Origin: Pedobacter sp. Leaf41
Lineage (GTDB): Bacteria; Bacteroidota; Bacteroidia; Sphingobacteriales; Sphingobacteriaceae
Length of the DNA: 64,000 nt
Assembly: GCF_001422545.1 (NCBI RefSeq)
Contig: NZ_LMLE01000009.1
Location: forward strand, 124,001 to 188,000
Reading direction: 5' to 3'
Shown here piece by piece: positions 25,941 through 35,325 of the stretch (within the stretch, counting starts at the first letter, position 1; each line of letters begins with the position of its first letter). The position numbers were made by a program, and so were the translations under genes. The notes below the pieces were generated by a model that had not been told where the DNA came from, ran no database searches, and worked only from the letters and a program-made list of their open reading frames with translations.

Positions 25941-25975
25941 GTTTGACTTATAACATTTAACTCATAACTGGCAAC
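25941..25975. repeat. Right heptad arm of the four-helix-bundle cassette
   Basis: Five tandem heptads of form NNNNAAC (the first is GTTTGAC) start at 25941, 25948, 25955, 25962 and 25969. The arm ends 2 nt before the metH stop codon and 10 nt from the start of the enclosed gene. Confidence 0.75.
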
Positions 25976-25977
25976 TA

Positions 25978-28900
25978 CTAGTACGCCAAATTAGGCGAGA
26001 GCCACTTCTCTGCTTCCTCTATCGTCATTCCTTTTCTGATTGCGTAATCTTCCACCTGATCTTTTGTGATTTTTCCCAGGCCAAAATATCTTGATTCGGG
26101 ATGGGCAAAGTAAAAACCACTCACCGCAGCTGTGGGATACATGGCGTAACTTTCTGTTAAGTGTAAGCCAATTTTATTCTCCGCATCGAGCAAGCTAAAC
26201 AAAGTTCCCTTTTCAGTGTGTTCCGGACAAGCAGGATAGCCCGGTGCCGGACGAATACCTGCATATTCTTCTTTAATTAATTCCTGATTGCTTAAGTTTT
26301 CATCCTTTGCATAACCCCAGTATTCTTTACGTACCCGCTCGTGCATGCGTTCGGCAAAAGCTTCAGCCAAACGATCCGCTAATGCCTTGGCCATAATGCT
26401 ATTATAATCATCATGATTGGCCTCAAATTCCGCTACCAACTCATCTATTCCTATTCCTGCAGTTAAAGCAAAGCAGCCAAAATAATCTTGAATACCAGAT
26501 TCTTTAGGGGCAATGAAATCTGACAAAGCATAATATGGCTGGCCATCAACCTTTTCGGCTTGTTGGCGCAGTGTGTGGATAGTAACTAGTCTTGAGTCTT
26601 CAGGCTTAAGTCCAGAGTCGCCAGGTAGACTTCCGACTTCGGACTTTTGACTTTCGACTTCCAAATGAATGTCGTCTCCAACTGCATTTGCCGGCCAAAA
26701 TCCAATTACCGCTCTAGCAGTTAACAACTTTTCATCTAAAATCCGTTTCAATAATGCCTGTGCATCATCAAAAAGTTTTTTTGCTTCACTTCCAACATTT
26801 TTATCATCGAATATTTTCGGGTAGCTGCCTCGAAGTTCCCAGGTATGGAAAAAAGGAGTCCAATCGATATATGGAACTAACTCATCCAAAGGATATTGAT
26901 CAAAAACCCTGGTTCCGGTAAATTCGGGAACTGGTAAATTTCGATTGAAATCTATCTTAAATTTATTTTCCCGTGCTTCTTCAATGGTTTTGAAACGCTT
27001 ATCAGAACGCTTGTTCAAATGCGCTTCCCTGGCTTTTTCATACTCTGCTTTGATCCCTGCAACGTAGTCAGCTTTTGTTTCTGGATTCATCAGCGTACTG
27101 CAAACAGTAACACTTCGCGATGCATCTAAAACATGGATAGCCGGACCAGAATAATTTGGGGCAACTTTCACAGCCGCGTGAATCCGCGACGTAGTTGCTC
27201 CACCTATAATTAATGGAATGGTAAAACCTTCTCGTTCCATTTCTTTGGCAAAGTGGACCATTTCATCAAGTGATGGTGTAATTAATCCACTTAAGCCAAT
27301 AATATCGGCATTTATTTCTCTGGCTTTTTTGATGATCTCCTGAGCAGGAACCATCACGCCCATATCTATAATTTCAAAGTTATTACAGGCCAAAACTACC
27401 CCCACAATGTTCTTCCCGATATCGTGAACATCACCTTTTACAGTTGCCATTAACACTCTTCCCGCTGATGAATTTTGGTCCTGATCTGGATTATCTAATT
27501 TCTCCTGTTCAATAAAGGGAAGCAAATAAGCCACCGCTTTTTTCATCACCCTGGCCGATTTTACCACCTGAGGCAAAAACATTTTTCCGGCACCAAATAA
27601 ATCACCAACAATGTTCATTCCGTCCATCAATGGTCCTTCAATTACTTGTATTGGGCGGGCATATTTTTGACGAGCCTCTTCAACGTCATCGTCAAGATAC
27701 TCTACAATTCCTTTTACCAGGGAGTGAGATAGGCGTTCTTCAACGGATCCTTTCCTCCATTCTTCGTCTTTTACAATTTCTTTGCCTTTTGATTTTACCG
27801 TATCAGCATATTCAACCAATCGCTCTGTAGCATCATCCCGTCGGTTCAAAAGCACATCTTCTACCCTTTCCAAAAGTTCGGGTGGAATTTCCTGATACAC
27901 CTCAAGCATACCTGCATTTACAATACCCATATCTAAACCGGCCTGAATGGCATGGTAAAGAAAGGCAGAGTGCATCGCTTCGCGAACAACATTATTTCCT
28001 CTAAATGAAAAGGAAATATTTGATACACCCCCACTTACCTTTGCATGTGGCAGGTTTTCTTTGATCCAACGGGTTGCATTAATAAAATCTACCGCGTAGT
28101 TATTATGTTCTTCTAATCCGGTTGCAACGGTTAAAATATTGGGGTCGAAAATAATATCTTCAGGAGGAAAACCGATCTCATGTACCAGAATATCATAGCT
28201 TCGTTTACAAATCTCTTTTCTCCGTTCGTAGTTATCGGCCTGGCCTTGTTCATCAAAAGCCATTACAACAACTGCAGCGCCATATTGCATAATTTTGCGG
28301 GCGCTTTCGCGGAATTTATCTTCGCCTTCTTTAAGCGAAATGGAGTTCACAATTCCTTTCCCCTGCAAACATTTCAATCCATTTTCTATCACCGACCACT
28401 TAGAAGAATCGACCATGATAGGCAATTTGGCGATATCCGGTTCTGAGGCAATCAGATTTAAAAACTTCGTCATGGCAGCTTCCGAATCGAGCATACCTTC
28501 ATCCATGTTCACATCAATAATCTGCGCTCCGCCTTCTACCTGTTGTAGGGCCACAGCCAAGGCCGCTTCGTAGTCGCCGCCTAAAATTAACTTCGAAAAT
28601 TTTGGAGATCCGGTAATGTTTGTCCTTTCGCCAACGTTTACAAAAATACTTTCTGGCGTTATCGTTACAGGCTCCAATCCACTCAATCGCATGAAAGGCT
28701 CGATAGTTGGTAATTTCCGTGGAGAAGCTTTTTTGGCATTCTTTGCAATGCATCCAATGTGATCAGGAGTGGTACCGCAACAGCCACCCACAATATTTAC
28801 GAATCCAGATTGAATAAAATCGTCGACCAGGTGAGCGGTTTCGTGCGGTTGTTCATCGTAAGCGCCAAATTCATTCGGCAGGCCTGCATTTGGGTAAGCC

Positions 28901-29694
28901 GAAACATAACACCCAGCCTTGGTAGCCAGCTCTTCGATGTGCGGGCGCATTTCTTTAGCACCTAAAGCACAGTTAAAACCAATGCTTAAAGGTTTTGCAT
29001 GCATCACCGAATTTAAGAAAGCTTCTGCTGTTTGACCAGAAAGCGTTCTTCCAGAAGCATCGGTTATGGTTCCCGAAATCATAATTTCGAGCTTACGACC
29101 AACTACTTCTTCATATTTTTTAATGGCCACAATGGCTACTTTTGCATTTAGCGTATCAAAGATGGTTTCGATAAGAAGCACATCAGAACCTCCATCTACC
29201 AAACCGCGAACCTGTTCATAATATGCCGCTTCCAGTTCATCAAAATAAACCGCCCTAAAGCCTGGGTCGTTTACATTTGGCGACATCGAAAGGGTTCTGT
29301 TGGTTGGCCCGATTGCACCTGCAACAAAACATTTCCGATCAGGATTTGCAGCCATGAATTCAGTAGCAGCCTCTTTTGCCACCCTCGCACCTTCAAAGCT
29401 TAATTCATAAGAAAGATCTTCCATCTGATAATCAGCCATGGAAATTCTTTGTGTACTGAAGGTGTTGGTTTCAATAATATCCGCACCAGCGGCTAAATAT
29501 TCAAGATGTATGGCTTTAATAATATCAGGCCGAGTGATGTTGAGCAAATCGTTATTGCCTTTTACATCACATGGATGATCTTTAAAACGTTCCCCTCTAA
29601 AATCCTCTTCGGTTAAAGTATAACGCTGAATCATGGTACCCATCGCACCATCAATTACTAAAATACGTTTTTCTAATTCTTCTCTTATGCTCAT
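25978..29694 (-). CDS. metH: Cobalamin-dependent methionine synthase
   Basis: About 1238 residues with the full module order. The homocysteine domain (GAMGTMIQ; zinc ligands in FNCALGA and GGCCGTTP) is followed by the folate domain ([15 protein letters not shown]), the cobalamin domain with GDVHDIGKN (axial His757) and the reactivation domain ([12 protein letters not shown]). It methylates homocysteine with methyl-THF. The start is 29694 (SIREELEKR); the longer frame to 29754 translates a repeat hairpin. Residues of about 1011-1037, between GDDI and TLRQQ, are encoded by a word-repeat hairpin and are absent from ordinary MetH, where the spacing is about 16 residues. Confidence 0.95.
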   Translation of the reverse strand: MSIREELEKRILVIDGAMGTMIQRYTLTEEDFRGERFKDHPCDVKGNNDLLNITRPDIIKAIHLEYLAAGADIIETNTFSTQRISMADYQMEDLSYELSFEGARVAKEAATEFMAANPDRKCFVAGAIGPTNRTLSMSPNVNDPGFRAVYFDELEAAYYEQVRGLVDGGSDVLLIETIFDTLNAKVAIVAIKKYEEVVGRKLEIMISGTITDASGRTLSGQTAEAFLNSVMHAKPLSIGFNCALGAKEMRPHIEELATKAGCYVSAYPNAGLPNEFGAYDEQPHETAHLVDDFIQSGFVNIVGGCCGTTPDHIGCIAKNAKKASPRKLPTIEPFMRLSGLEPVTITPESIFVNVGERTNITGSPKFSKLILGGDYEAALAVALQQVEGGAQIIDVNMDEGMLDSEAAMTKFLNLIASEPDIAKLPIMVDSSKWSVIENGLKCLQGKGIVNSISLKEGEDKFRESARKIMQYGAAVVVMAFDEQGQADNYERRKEICKRSYDILVHEIGFPPEDIIFDPNILTVATGLEEHNNYAVDFINATRWIKENLPHAKVSGGVSNISFSFRGNNVVREAMHSAFLYHAIQAGLDMGIVNAGMLEVYQEIPPELLERVEDVLLNRRDDATERLVEYADTVKSKGKEIVKDEEWRKGSVEERLSHSLVKGIVEYLDDDVEEARQKYARPIQVIEGPLMDGMNIVGDLFGAGKMFLPQVVKSARVMKKAVAYLLPFIEQEKLDNPDQDQNSSAGRVLMATVKGDVHDIGKNIVGVVLACNNFEIIDMGVMVPAQEIIKKAREINADIIGLSGLITPSLDEMVHFAKEMEREGFTIPLIIGGATTSRIHAAVKVAPNYSGPAIHVLDASRSVTVCSTLMNPETKADYVAGIKAEYEKAREAHLNKRSDKRFKTIEEARENKFKIDFNRNLPVPEFTGTRVFDQYPLDELVPYIDWTPFFHTWELRGSYPKIFDDKNVGSEAKKLFDDAQALLKRILDEKLLTARAVIGFWPANAVGDDIHLEVESQKSEVGSLPGDSGLKPEDSRLVTIHTLRQQAEKVDGQPYYALSDFIAPKESGIQDYFGCFALTAGIGIDELVAEFEANHDDYNSIMAKALADRLAEAFAERMHERVRKEYWGYAKDENLSNQELIKEEYAGIRPAPGYPACPEHTEKGTLFSLLDAENKIGLHLTESYAMYPTAAVSGFYFAHPESRYFGLGKITKDQVEDYAIRKGMTIEEAEKWLSPNLAY
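26586..26662. repeat. Heptad hairpin inserted within metH
   Basis: Five left heptads (NNAGTCN, 26586-26620), a 7-nt spacer (26621-26627) and five right heptads (GACTTNN, 26628-26662) add up to eleven 7-nt units. The arms are reverse complements in word content. The metH frame runs through it without a stop, as [12 protein letters not shown] on one arm. Confidence 0.85.
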
Positions 29695-29701
29695 TCCGTT
29701 G

Positions 29702-29785
29702 TTAGATGTGAGATTGAAGATATGAGATATGAGAAATTCAGTCTTGCGCACCAAGTCTCAAATCTCACGTCTATAATCTAAAATC
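29702..29785. repeat. Twelve-heptad hairpin upstream of metH
   Basis: Twelve 7-mers lie in one register from 29702. Five left words are NNAGATN or a close variant, two are loop units, and five right words end in RTC. The element ends 7 nt upstream of the metH ATG, so it lies in the 5' untranslated region or promoter. Confidence 0.8.
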
Positions 29786-29848
29786 TCAAAAAAAGCTTAT
29801 TTAAAAAGTTGGTACGAGAATCGTAATCCTAAACTTATCTGCCCCCGA

Positions 29849-30227
29849 TTAAAATCGGGATAGAATGTAGCACCTTGTGTGGTCACAGGTTGCTAAGACT
29901 TCGTTGGGTCTAATCCCTCCGTCTTTCTTAATAAGCGTACAAAAATGCAACAAAGCAACATCAATTCCAAAAATTATCGCTCTGGTGCCAAATAAAATTA
30001 CAAAGGCCATGCAAATTTGCACAGCCTTAAGAATATTGTTTTGTTTGAGGGCTTTAAACTGTTTCCCTTTTATCGAATCTTTTATTGTATTATGTAATCA
30101 AATATCCCATCCAAAAGGCACCAGGCAAACAACTAAGAAATATACGATCTGTAATATAAGTTACAGTAATTGCCTGGATAATGCCGCCAACTAAAATGAA
30201 GAATATGATTACCAAAAACTTGCTCAT
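29849..30227 (-). pseudogene. Small membrane protein gene, frameshifted, coupled to BI-1
   Basis: The ATG overlaps the stop codon of the BI-1 gene (TAATG). The first frame gives 45 residues, beginning MSKFLVIIFFILVGG and with one membrane helix, and stops at 30090. A second frame then continues in protein style (IKGKQFKALKQNNILK, then a helix IFGIDVALLHF) to a stop at 29849. A single-base shift near 30095 joins them into a protein of about 125 residues. No family is recognised. The 45-residue product may still be made. Confidence 0.5.
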
Positions 30228-30970
30228 TATTTTCTACTTCCGAAAATGCGTAGCAAGAAAAGGAATATATTTATAAAATCAAGATATAGCGACAAAGCTG
30301 CCATTATAGCTAATTTCTTTGTATCAGCAGATGGAATTGATTCTCCGCTTTCTTCAATTCCCATTCCAATTCTTTTAATTTTTTGAACATCGTATGCAGT
30401 TAATGCTGTAAAAACAGCAATACCAACAAATGCCATGATTAAGCTAAACTGTTCACTTTTGATAAACATATTTGCAATACTGGCTATAAATAAACCGGCA
30501 ACACCAACCATTAAAATTGGGCCGAACTTGCTCAAATCTATATTTGTTGTATAGCCCATAACAGCCATTATACCAAAAATACCTGCGGCTGCAGCAAAAC
30601 AAGTTATAATCGATGTGCCAGTGTAAATTAAGAGAATGAAACTTAAACTTACGCCCAGCAGCACAGAAAACAGCACAAACACACCTAACAAGGCGCCATA
30701 AGATAGTCTCGAAAAGCCAGCTCCCATTACTAAAACTAGCCCAAGTGGCGCAAACATTGCCACATAACCCAACGCAGTTCTTCTTCCTGTTTCAAAATCT
30801 ATTAATGATCTTAATGCTGACTCCGTGTTTGAAATATAAAAAGCAGATAGAGTTGATAAAGCCAACGCTACAAACATCCAAAGAAATACGTTTGCAAAAA
30901 ACTTCTTCGATACAGAGTTTTCCTGTACAAAGACACTATTGGTTTGATAATTATAATTTTGTTGTTCCAT
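30227..30970 (-). CDS. Bax inhibitor-1 / YccA family membrane protein
   Basis: About 247 residues with seven transmembrane helices after a short N-terminal cytosolic tail. Family marks are VFLWMFVALALST near residue 32, the GIAVFTALTAYDVQKIKRIG block near 190 and the LYLDFINIFLFLLRIFG ending. BI-1/YccA proteins are pH-sensitive calcium leak channels or regulators of membrane protease FtsH; the bacterial role varies. The start at 30970 (MEQQNYNYQ) is preferred because the longer frame reads a repeat-like AT-rich segment. It is coupled to the small broken gene downstream. Confidence 0.88.
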   Translation of the reverse strand: MEQQNYNYQTNSVFVQENSVSKKFFANVFLWMFVALALSTLSAFYISNTESALRSLIDFETGRRTALGYVAMFAPLGLVLVMGAGFSRLSYGALLGVFVLFSVLLGVSLSFILLIYTGTSIITCFAAAAGIFGIMAVMGYTTNIDLSKFGPILMVGVAGLFIASIANMFIKSEQFSLIMAFVGIAVFTALTAYDVQKIKRIGMGIEESGESIPSADTKKLAIMAALSLYLDFINIFLFLLRIFGSRK

Positions 30971-31010
30971 TTTTAATTTTGTGTATTTAAATGATTTTAA
31001 AAATAACAAT

Positions 31011-31577
31011 TTAGTTTAATCTTTTTGTCAAGAGTTCTTCAACTTTTTTAAAGAACTGTAGCGGTTTAAGTGTACGCCAAGGCAGATTATCAAAAGCTCC
31101 TCCGAAGTTGATATAGTAATCTATGTTATTGTCTTTAAATTCGGAAATAACGTGTTCTTGAAAATTTACGCCAACAATCCATCCATCTTCTACTTCCTGA
31201 AACCACTCTTCATAATAGCTATCATCAGATGCGTGAAAATTTAAAACGTTCTCGCCAATGAGAATAAATTTGGTAATGCCTTCGTCCATCATTAATTCTA
31301 AAATATCGCGTTTAAGTAACATGATATCATTATTAATTGCATCATTCCATTCGCCGATAAATTCGATAATGGCATAACTGCGATCATAATCAGCATACAA
31401 AACCTTCATGTAAAGGGTGTTCGATCCAAATTCGTCCCACTGCGGATGCAGCAAGAAATTATAAATCTGCTTGTCGAAATAAATTTCCGAATACTCGGTG
31501 TTATAAAAAGGTGAGCGCTCATCTTCTGCCGAAACATAATCATCTCTCCACTGGTAATAAGGCTCGATTTCGTGCAT
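31011..31577 (-). CDS. Conserved protein of unknown function
   Basis: About 188 residues, acidic and aromatic-rich, with no signal peptide or membrane helix. Segments such as YYQWRDDYVSAEDERSPFY at the N-terminus and GVNFQEHVISEFKDNNIDYY in the second half look like a compact alpha/beta fold. I do not recognise a named family; similar proteins seem confined to Bacteroidota. The start at 31577 is chosen because the frame upstream to 31649 is a translation of the TGAN-word repeat. It lies 40 nt upstream of BI-1 and downstream of murQ on the same strand. Confidence 0.65.
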   Translation of the reverse strand: MHEIEPYYQWRDDYVSAEDERSPFYNTEYSEIYFDKQIYNFLLHPQWDEFGSNTLYMKVLYADYDRSYAIIEFIGEWNDAINNDIMLLKRDILELMMDEGITKFILIGENVLNFHASDDSYYEEWFQEVEDGWIVGVNFQEHVISEFKDNNIDYYINFGGAFDNLPWRTLKPLQFFKKVEELLTKRLN

Positions 31578-31584
31578 TTTAATA

Positions 31585-31670
31585 TTTAATTTTGAGTGAG
31601 TGAATTTTGAATGACTGAATTTAACGGCGATGCTAACTCTATCATTCACTCATTATATCATTCATCCATT
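31585..31670. repeat. TGAN-word hairpin between murQ and the unknown gene
   Basis: The left arm (about 31593-31622) holds two tandem 15-mers of form TGANTGANTGAATTT. The right arm (about 31640-31670) holds two 16-mers with TCATTCA. The arms are imperfect reverse complements. The element fills the gap from the start of one gene to the stop of murQ and resembles 4066-4140. Confidence 0.6.
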
Positions 31671-32485
31671 TACTGTGGTTGTCGTTGTCCCGCCTCTACC
31701 GCTTTACGTACGCTTCCATATTTTGTAAGTAAATCTGCCGCCTCATCATAACCTATGTTTAATTCATCTGCCACCATCTGCGTTCCGCGATCAACTAATT
31801 TATTATTGGTTAACTGCATATCTACCATTTTGTTTCCCACTACCCGTCCTAACTGAACCATTACGGTAGTACTCAACATGTTCAAAACCAATTTCTGTGC
31901 AGTACCAGATTTCATTCGGGTTGAACCGGTAATAAATTCGGGGCCAACAACAACTTCAACAGGAAAATCAGATTCAGCAGCGATTGGCCCACCAGTATTG
32001 CAAACAATACAACCGGTTAAAACGCCGTGCTTACGGGCAGTATTTAAACCGCCAACTACATAAGGTGTGGTTCCAGATGCGGCCAACCCTACCAAACAAT
32101 CTTTTTCATTGATGTTGAATTCTTCCAAATCCTTCCAGGCTTGCTCGGCATCGTCTTCCGCAAATTCTACTGCCTTTCTAATGGCCGTATCGCCACCGGC
32201 AATAATTCCGACAACCCAATCAAATGGAACCCCATAAGTTGGTGGACATTCGGAGGCATCTACTACACCTAAACGACCACTTGTACCTGCGCCAATATAA
32301 AATAAGCGACCGCCTTTTTTCATTCTTTCGGCAACTGCCGAAGTTAGTTTTTCTATCTGAGGCAAAGATTTTTCAACTGCAAAAGCAACGGTCTTATCTT
32401 CGTTATTAATGCCCTGCAAAACCTCCAATACCGACATTTTGTCGATGTTATCATAATTAGATTCCTGCTCGGTAACTCTGTTCAT
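31670..32485 (-). CDS. murQ: N-acetylmuramic acid 6-phosphate etherase
   Basis: 271 residues with a SIS sugar-phosphate isomerase fold. The hallmark GAGTSGRLGVVDASECPPTYG lies near residues 65-85, with a further GLAASGTTPYVVGGL near 131 and STRMKSGTAQKLVLNML near 191. MurQ cleaves the lactyl ether of MurNAc-6-P during cell-wall recycling. No MurNAc transporter or kinase is adjacent. The start at 32485 (MNRVTEQESN) is normal for the family. Confidence 0.95.
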   Translation of the reverse strand: MNRVTEQESNYDNIDKMSVLEVLQGINNEDKTVAFAVEKSLPQIEKLTSAVAERMKKGGRLFYIGAGTSGRLGVVDASECPPTYGVPFDWVVGIIAGGDTAIRKAVEFAEDDAEQAWKDLEEFNINEKDCLVGLAASGTTPYVVGGLNTARKHGVLTGCIVCNTGGPIAAESDFPVEVVVGPEFITGSTRMKSGTAQKLVLNMLSTTVMVQLGRVVGNKMVDMQLTNNKLVDRGTQMVADELNIGYDEAADLLTKYGSVRKAVEAGQRQPQ

Positions 32486-32656
32486 AAATTTAATTTTGAT
32501 AAAATTCGGTAAATTCTTTTTAAAAAACGGCTTAAAAACTTAAAAATATATCTTCCTGTCGCTGTAAGAATAATTACATCCGTTAATTTATGTTAAATAT
32601 TAGAAACAAAAGACATGAAAATGCAGTTAAAAAATATAGTAACCCGCTAAATTTCA

Positions 32657-32664
32657 TAAATTTG
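32657..32664 (+). promoter_or_regulatory. -7 box TAAATTTG before the S41 protease gene
   Basis: An exact TAnnTTTG match ends 10 nt before the ATG at 32675, predicting a leader of only about 4-6 nt. Confidence 0.55.
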
Positions 32665-32674
32665 CACAACGCTA

Positions 32675-34282
32675 ATGAAAAAAAATACCCGAAATAACCT
32701 ACTGATTGCAATAAGCTATTCTGTAATTTTAATAGTAGGTATGATTTTGGGGATAAAATTTATAAAAGACCAGGGTTTTGGCGTTCAGCGAAGTCCGCAG
32801 CTGGCTGTAAATAGTGACGGAAAACTTGAAGAGATTCTGCACATTATCAATAAAAACTACGTTGATGAAATTAATACTGATTCTTTACAGAATCTTCCTA
32901 TAGATAGTGTTCTACATCAACTAGATCCCCATAGTGTTTATTTGCCTCCAACCGATGCGCAAGATATGACCAACAATTTAGAGGGTAACTTTGAAGGTGT
33001 TGGCATTGAGTATTACATGCTCAATGATACGATGATGGTTACTGGAGTAGTTAAAGACGGGCCTGCCTACCAGGCCGGAATAAAACTGGGAGATAAAATT
33101 TTGAGTATTGATACCGCAGTTGTAAGCGGGCGAAACTTGCCAAAAGAGCAGTTAACCGGACGTTTTCGAGGTAAAGCCGGAAGCGGTGTTAGCGTTGTTT
33201 TAATGCATAATGGAACACAGGTACAAAGTAAGTTAATGGTTACCCGTGGTAAGGTAAACATTAGTAGTATTGATGCTTCTTATATGATTAATCCTGAAAC
33301 TGGATATATTAGAATTAGTAAGTTCGGAGCAAATACCGATAATGATTTCGCTACTGCTGCTAATAATTTAAAAGCCAAAGGGATGAAGAAGCTCATCCTC
33401 GATCTCCGCGACAATGGCGGCGGGTATTTTTCTGCTGCTACGGGTTTAGCTGATCAGTTTTTACCTGAAAATAAACTCATTGTTTACACTCAGGGTAAAC
33501 ACGAACCTCGTACCGATTATTTTTCAACCGGTACTGGAGCGTTTCAAAATGGGAAATTAGCGGTATTGATTAACGAGAATACCGCATCGGCAAGTGAGAT
33601 TGTTGCAGGTGCTATTCAAGATTTAGGTAGAGGGGTGATTGTAGGCAGGCGATCTTTTGGCAAAGGACTGGTTCAAGAACAGTTTTCTTTTGGTGATGGA
33701 TCTGCTTTAAACTTAACCATTGCCCGGTATTATACGCCGTCGGGAAGAAGCATTCAGAAATCGTACAAAAAAGGTTATGATGCTTACAAACATGAGTTGG
33801 ATGAGAGAATGATGGATGGAGAACTGACCGGAGATCGCACTTCTTTTCAGGATTCAATAGAAAAAGCAGAAGGCGTAGCTACACAAAATGTAAGAAAACA
33901 AAAGCCTAGTGGAGGCATACAGCCAGATGTTTTTGTTAAACTTGATACCGTTGGTTACAATAAATTTTATGCTACCCTGGTAAGCAAAAAGATTTTATCA
34001 GATTATGTTTTCAATGTATTAACAAACAAATATAACGCTGGCTTTGTAGAACAAAACATCAATTCTTTTACTTTAGGAGATAATGATTTCAAAGATTTCA
34101 TAGGTTATATTCAACGCAAAAACGTACAGATCGATCGTTTTCAATTGTACAATGCTAAGCCTGTAATTTTGAGCGATTTGAAAGCATTGCTATGCCGCTA
34201 TTACCTTGGTGACGTAGGCTATTACCGATCAGTGAATCAAACCGATAATGCAGTTAAGCAAGCCTTGATAAACCTTCAATAG
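32675..34282 (+). CDS. S41 family C-terminal processing peptidase
   Basis: 535 residues. An N-terminal membrane anchor (about 8-28) places it in the periplasm. A PDZ domain follows (GVGIEYYMLNDTMMV to about 190), then the tail-specific protease core. The catalytic pair is Ser305 in TASASEI and Lys330 in FGKGLVQE, 25 residues apart as in Tsp/CtpB. A C-terminal helical domain of about 120 residues follows. Substrates are probably envelope proteins. It is convergent with the GNAT gene, whose stop lies 1 nt away. Confidence 0.9.
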   Translation: MKKNTRNNLLIAISYSVILIVGMILGIKFIKDQGFGVQRSPQLAVNSDGKLEEILHIINKNYVDEINTDSLQNLPIDSVLHQLDPHSVYLPPTDAQDMTNNLEGNFEGVGIEYYMLNDTMMVTGVVKDGPAYQAGIKLGDKILSIDTAVVSGRNLPKEQLTGRFRGKAGSGVSVVLMHNGTQVQSKLMVTRGKVNISSIDASYMINPETGYIRISKFGANTDNDFATAANNLKAKGMKKLILDLRDNGGGYFSAATGLADQFLPENKLIVYTQGKHEPRTDYFSTGTGAFQNGKLAVLINENTASASEIVAGAIQDLGRGVIVGRRSFGKGLVQEQFSFGDGSALNLTIARYYTPSGRSIQKSYKKGYDAYKHELDERMMDGELTGDRTSFQDSIEKAEGVATQNVRKQKPSGGIQPDVFVKLDTVGYNKFYATLVSKKILSDYVFNVLTNKYNAGFVEQNINSFTLGDNDFKDFIGYIQRKNVQIDRFQLYNAKPVILSDLKALLCRYYLGDVGYYRSVNQTDNAVKQALINLQ

Positions 34283-34283
34283 T

Positions 34284-34838
34284 TTATCTCCAGTCCCAAA
34301 CCACCACATTCCACTCTGTGCTCATTTGATCTGTATAGGTATCAATCGTTTTGAAGCCAATACGCTCATGCGCTTTCATTGAACGTAGATTTATAGTGGC
34401 AATTTCAGTTATTGCGAATTCAAATTTATCTTCGAAAAAATTCTTATAAGCCTGATAGCATTGATCAAATAAGCCTTTCCCACGGTAATCTTTATCAACA
34501 CAAACCTGGCCCACCACAATATATTGATACTCAGCCACCGATTTTCCATGATATTGAATGTGATCGAAACTCTCGTACATTTCTACTAATCGGGGAATAT
34601 CATTTTTCGATTGTTCCGTCATCCCCAATACATAAGCGATTACCTTTTCACCGTCCTTAGCGATGATGTTCGGTTCATGATGATGCATTTTTTCCAAATC
34701 ATCAAGCTTGTGCGAAACCGTTACAAAACCTTGCTGTTCAATTTCTTCCACAGTTAAATCGGCTCTTAGATTCTTTTTTTGAAGCGTAATAATACCTTCT
34801 AAATCCTTTACTGTTCGCGATGTTGAAATTTCAATCAT
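34284..34838 (-). CDS. GNAT family N-acetyltransferase
   Basis: 184 residues with one GNAT domain. The acetyl-CoA loop is VCVDKDYRGKGLFDQCYQAYK near 112-132 (Q/RxxGxG/A type), and NLRSMKAHERIGF is the usual C-terminal substrate-side motif. The acceptor is unknown. It is convergent with the S41 protease gene and divergent from the DUF4286 gene (84-nt gap). Confidence 0.85.
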   Translation of the reverse strand: MIEISTSRTVKDLEGIITLQKKNLRADLTVEEIEQQGFVTVSHKLDDLEKMHHHEPNIIAKDGEKVIAYVLGMTEQSKNDIPRLVEMYESFDHIQYHGKSVAEYQYIVVGQVCVDKDYRGKGLFDQCYQAYKNFFEDKFEFAITEIATINLRSMKAHERIGFKTIDTYTDQMSTEWNVVVWDWR

Positions 34839-34910
34839 GAGTATCCTCTAAATAATCGCCGAATATAAGAAATTCAGTTTTTCATCTCTCTTTTACTTGG
34901 GCACATTTAT

Positions 34911-34918
34911 TATCTTTG
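34911..34918 (+). promoter_or_regulatory. -7 box TATCTTTG before the DUF4286 gene
   Basis: An exact TAnnTTTG match ends only 4 nt before the ATG at 34923. The expected start point coincides with the start codon, so the mRNA is predicted to be leaderless. Confidence 0.65.
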
Positions 34919-34922
34919 CAAC

Positions 34923-35234
34923 ATGCTTTTATATAATGTTACCCTAATTTTAGATGATGCTGCAGTTGAAGAATGGTTGCAATGGATGCAGCAAACCCAT
35001 ATTCCAGAAGTGATGGCTACCGGAATGTTTGTATCCAATCGATTATTAAAGGTGCTTGATTCGCCAAATGAAGGCGTAACTTATTGTGCACAATATGTTG
35101 CCGAAACTTTAGAAAATTACAACGAATACCAAAGCGAATTTGCTCCAGAGCTACAAGAGAGTTTAAACAGAAAGTTTAAAAATCGCTTTGTGGCCTACAG
35201 AACTTTAATGGAGTTTGTACCTCCAACTTTCTAA
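34923..35234 (+). CDS. DUF4286 family protein
   Basis: 103 residues forming a ferredoxin-like alpha/beta barrel dimer of the DUF4286 family. Features are YNVTLILDDAAVEEWLQWMQ at the start, then HIPEVMATGMF and a C-terminal FVAYRTLMEFV. The function is unknown; the fold resembles antibiotic-biosynthesis monooxygenase-like proteins. The gene stands alone with its own near-leaderless promoter. Confidence 0.8.
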   Translation: MLLYNVTLILDDAAVEEWLQWMQQTHIPEVMATGMFVSNRLLKVLDSPNEGVTYCAQYVAETLENYNEYQSEFAPELQESLNRKFKNRFVAYRTLMEFVPPTF

Positions 35235-35325
35235 AGGGAGCATTGAAAGCATAAGCCGATTCAATATCAAAGCAAATTTCAGCAGCGCTAATTTAACTCG
35301 TTACTACCGACTAAAGGCTTTAAAA

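Noticed and set aside
24561..29694. Possible SAM or cobalamin riboswitch before metF or metH
   Set aside because: No conserved riboswitch core could be recognised; the upstream regions are filled by the repeat elements.
29695..29754. N-terminal 20-residue extension of MetH
   Set aside because: It is a translation of the heptad hairpin; the family starts at 29694.
31578..31649. 24-residue N-terminal extension of the unknown protein at 31011
   Set aside because: Encoded by the TGAN-word repeat, with a repetitive SHSKFTHSK pattern; not protein-like.
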